A DNA stretch of 6,367 bases from Flavobacteriaceae bacterium (lineage in GTDB: Bacteria; Bacteroidota; Bacteroidia; Flavobacteriales; Flavobacteriaceae): positions 1 through 6,367 of the forward strand of contig JAIEMH010000323.1 of NCBI GenBank assembly GCA_019752245.1, written 5' to 3'. Both the position numbers and the translations under genes were made by a program. Under the pieces are notes generated by a model. That model made no database searches. It had not been told where the DNA came from and was given only the letters and a program-made list of their open reading frames with translations. This document shows, in pieces, positions 4,907-6,367 of this stretch (positions within the stretch are counted from its first letter, which is position 1; every line of letters starts with the position of its first letter).

Positions 4907-6367
4907 TTACAACAACGAATGTTGCGTCATAACTGCTGGTTTTTCAATTCCCATTAATTCTAAAATAGTAGGAGCAATGTCGCCAAGTACACCATCATGA
5001 ATTGTTTTCAACTCTTTATCAACTAAAATAATCGGCACCGGATTAGTTGTATGAGCTGTGTTTGGTGAACCATCAGGATTAATCATCGTTTCACAGTTTC
5101 CGTGATCGGCAATTATTATAGTAGTATAATTGTTTGCTAATGCAGCTTCAACAACTTCTTTTACACAAGCATCAACTGCTTCGCAAGCTTTTATTGCTGC
5201 TTCCATAACTCCGGTATGTCCAACCATATCGCCATTGGCAAAATTTAAACATACAAAATCAACTTCTCCTTTATTCAATTCGGGAACTAAAGCATCTTTT
5301 AATTCGAAAGCACTCATTTCTGGTTGTAAATCGTAAGTGGCAACTTTTGGTGAGTTTTTCATAATGCGAGTTTCTCCAACAAATGGAATTTCTCGTCCGC
5401 CAGAAAAGAAAAAAGTTACATGAGGATACTTTTCAGTTTCGGCAATTCTAATTTGTGTTTTACCTACTTTTTCTAGAACTTCTCCTAGCGTTTGGGTTAA
5501 ATTGTCTTTGTCGTAAATAACATGAACATTTTTGTAAGTGTCGTCATAATTGGTCATGGTCACATAATACAAATTGAGTTTGTGCATGTTTTGTTCATGA
5601 AAATCTTGTTGCGAAAGTGCTTCTGTCAATTCACGTCCTCTATCGGTTCTAAAATTGAAGAAAATTACAACATCATCGTTTTGAATTGTCGCTATTGGTG
5701 TATCGTTATCATCAACCATCAACATTGGTTCAACAAATTCATCAGTAATGTTGTGTTTGTAGCTGTCAAGAATACTTAAAACGGCATCTTTAGAATGTTT
5801 TCCTGTTCCATTTACCAATAAATCGTAGGCTAGTTTTACACGTTCCCAACGTTTGTCTCTGTCCATAGCATAGTATCTGCCAATTACAGAAGCCAATTTC
5901 ACCGATTTACTGTCAATATAATTATTTAAATCTTCAAGATACAATGCGCCCGATTTTGGGTCTACATCACGACCATCGGTAAAGGCATGAACAAATACTT
6001 TTTCTAAACCAAAATCTTGTGTTGCGTCTATCAATCCGCGTAAGTGCGACGTGTGTGAGTGAACGCCACCATCAGAAAGTAATCCCAAAAAGTGAACCGA
6101 TTTATTGTTGTCTTTTGCATATTTAAAAGCATCAAGAAGTGGTTTTTCTTGATTCATGGTTTTGTTTTGAACGGCTAAATTGATCTTAGCTAAATCTTGA
6201 TATACAATTCTTCCTGCGCCAAGATTCATGTGTCCAACTTCAGAATTGCCCATTTGTCCGGCAGGTAAACCTACTGCTTCTCCAGAGGCTTCTAAAGTAG
6301 CATTAGGATATTCTTTTAACATTGAATCGAAAAATGGTGTGTTGGCCATATAAGCAGCATCAGATTG
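4907..6367 (-). CDS. gpmI: 2,3-bisphosphoglycerate-independent phosphoglycerate mutase (partial, 5' end off the window)
   Basis: The enzyme interconverts 3- and 2-phosphoglycerate in glycolysis and gluconeogenesis using two Mn2+ ions. The frame is open to the right edge and continues upstream of the Met at 6349 as QSDAAY, so that Met is internal. The fragment is 486 residues; about 20 are missing, including the first metal-binding Asp. Fragment residues visible are the phosphorylated serine S42 in GQMGNSEVGH (Ser62 in the Geobacillus enzyme), H103 in GGVHSH, R133/D134 in DGRDVDP, R164 and R170 in YYAMDRDKRWER, the FNFRTDRGRE loop, and K313 in EKYPHVTFF. The metal ligands are D380 and H384 (NGDMVGH), D421/H422 (ADHGNCE) and H439 (TAHTTNP). 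Spacing matches the family closely. The alkaline-phosphatase-like domain is split by the phosphotransferase domain as usual. It converges on the CoA-transferase gene. Confidence 0.97.
   Translation of the reverse strand, partial: QSDAAYMANTPFFDSMLKEYPNATLEASGEAVGLPAGQMGNSEVGHMNLGAGRIVYQDLAKINLAVQNKTMNQEKPLLDAFKYAKDNNKSVHFLGLLSDGGVHSHTSHLRGLIDATQDFGLEKVFVHAFTDGRDVDPKSGALYLEDLNNYIDSKSVKLASVIGRYYAMDRDKRWERVKLAYDLLVNGTGKHSKDAVLSILDSYKHNITDEFVEPMLMVDDNDTPIATIQNDDVVIFFNFRTDRGRELTEALSQQDFHEQNMHKLNLYYVTMTNYDDTYKNVHVIYDKDNLTQTLGEVLEKVGKTQIRIAETEKYPHVTFFFSGGREIPFVGETRIMKNSPKVATYDLQPEMSAFELKDALVPELNKGEVDFVCLNFANGDMVGHTGVMEAAIKACEAVDACVKEVVEAALANNYTTIIIADHGNCETMINPDGSPNTAHTTNPVPIILVDKELKTIHDGVLGDIAPTILELMGIEKPAVMTQHSLL

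Noticed and set aside
5130..5779. Two plus-strand open frames
   Set aside because: Antisense to gpmI in regions carrying catalytic residues.

Overview
The window is AT-rich chromosomal DNA of a member of the Bacteroidota, most likely Flavobacterium or a close relative in the Flavobacteriaceae. The evidence is a type IX secretion plug protein (DUF5103 family, specific to this phylum), upstream elements of the Bacteroidota type (TAnnTTTG at -7) in place of -35/-10 boxes, the lack of Shine-Dalgarno sequences, and Flavobacterium-like protein sequences throughout. It looks like ordinary housekeeping chromosome. I see no prophage, insertion sequence, CRISPR array, tRNA or rRNA.

Layout, left to right. 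Positions 1-375 (minus) hold apaG, which lacks only its last few codons at the window edge. Positions 442-1698 (minus) encode the periplasmic T9SS plug protein. Positions 1755-2525 (minus) encode a class I SAM-dependent methyltransferase that starts one base after the stop of map (2527-3342, minus, type I methionine aminopeptidase), so those two are a tight translational unit. A 125-bp divergent promoter region (3343-3467) separates map from a plus-strand gene for a 4-hydroxybutyrate/acetyl-CoA transferase-hydrolase family enzyme (3468-4742). That gene converges on gpmI (4907 to the right edge, minus, cofactor-independent phosphoglycerate mutase, missing about 20 N-terminal residues). The 164-bp convergent gap contains a perfect 21-bp inverted repeat inside what looks like an interspersed Flavobacterium intergenic element.

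The genes do not form one pathway. gpmI is glycolytic, map trims nascent proteins, the CoA-transferase handles acyl-CoA and carboxylates, the plug protein seals the SprA outer-membrane translocon, and apaG is of uncertain function. The minus-strand genes are probably a loose housekeeping cluster interrupted by the oppositely oriented CoA-transferase gene.

I do not find a clearly new biological system. The best leads are the hairpin element between the convergent genes, two dyads in the divergent promoter region (one overlapping the -7 element of the CoA-transferase gene), and a methyltransferase in which the cysteines of the family's N-terminal zinc-knuckle-like region appear to be replaced and the glycine-rich SAM motif reads HFAPE.
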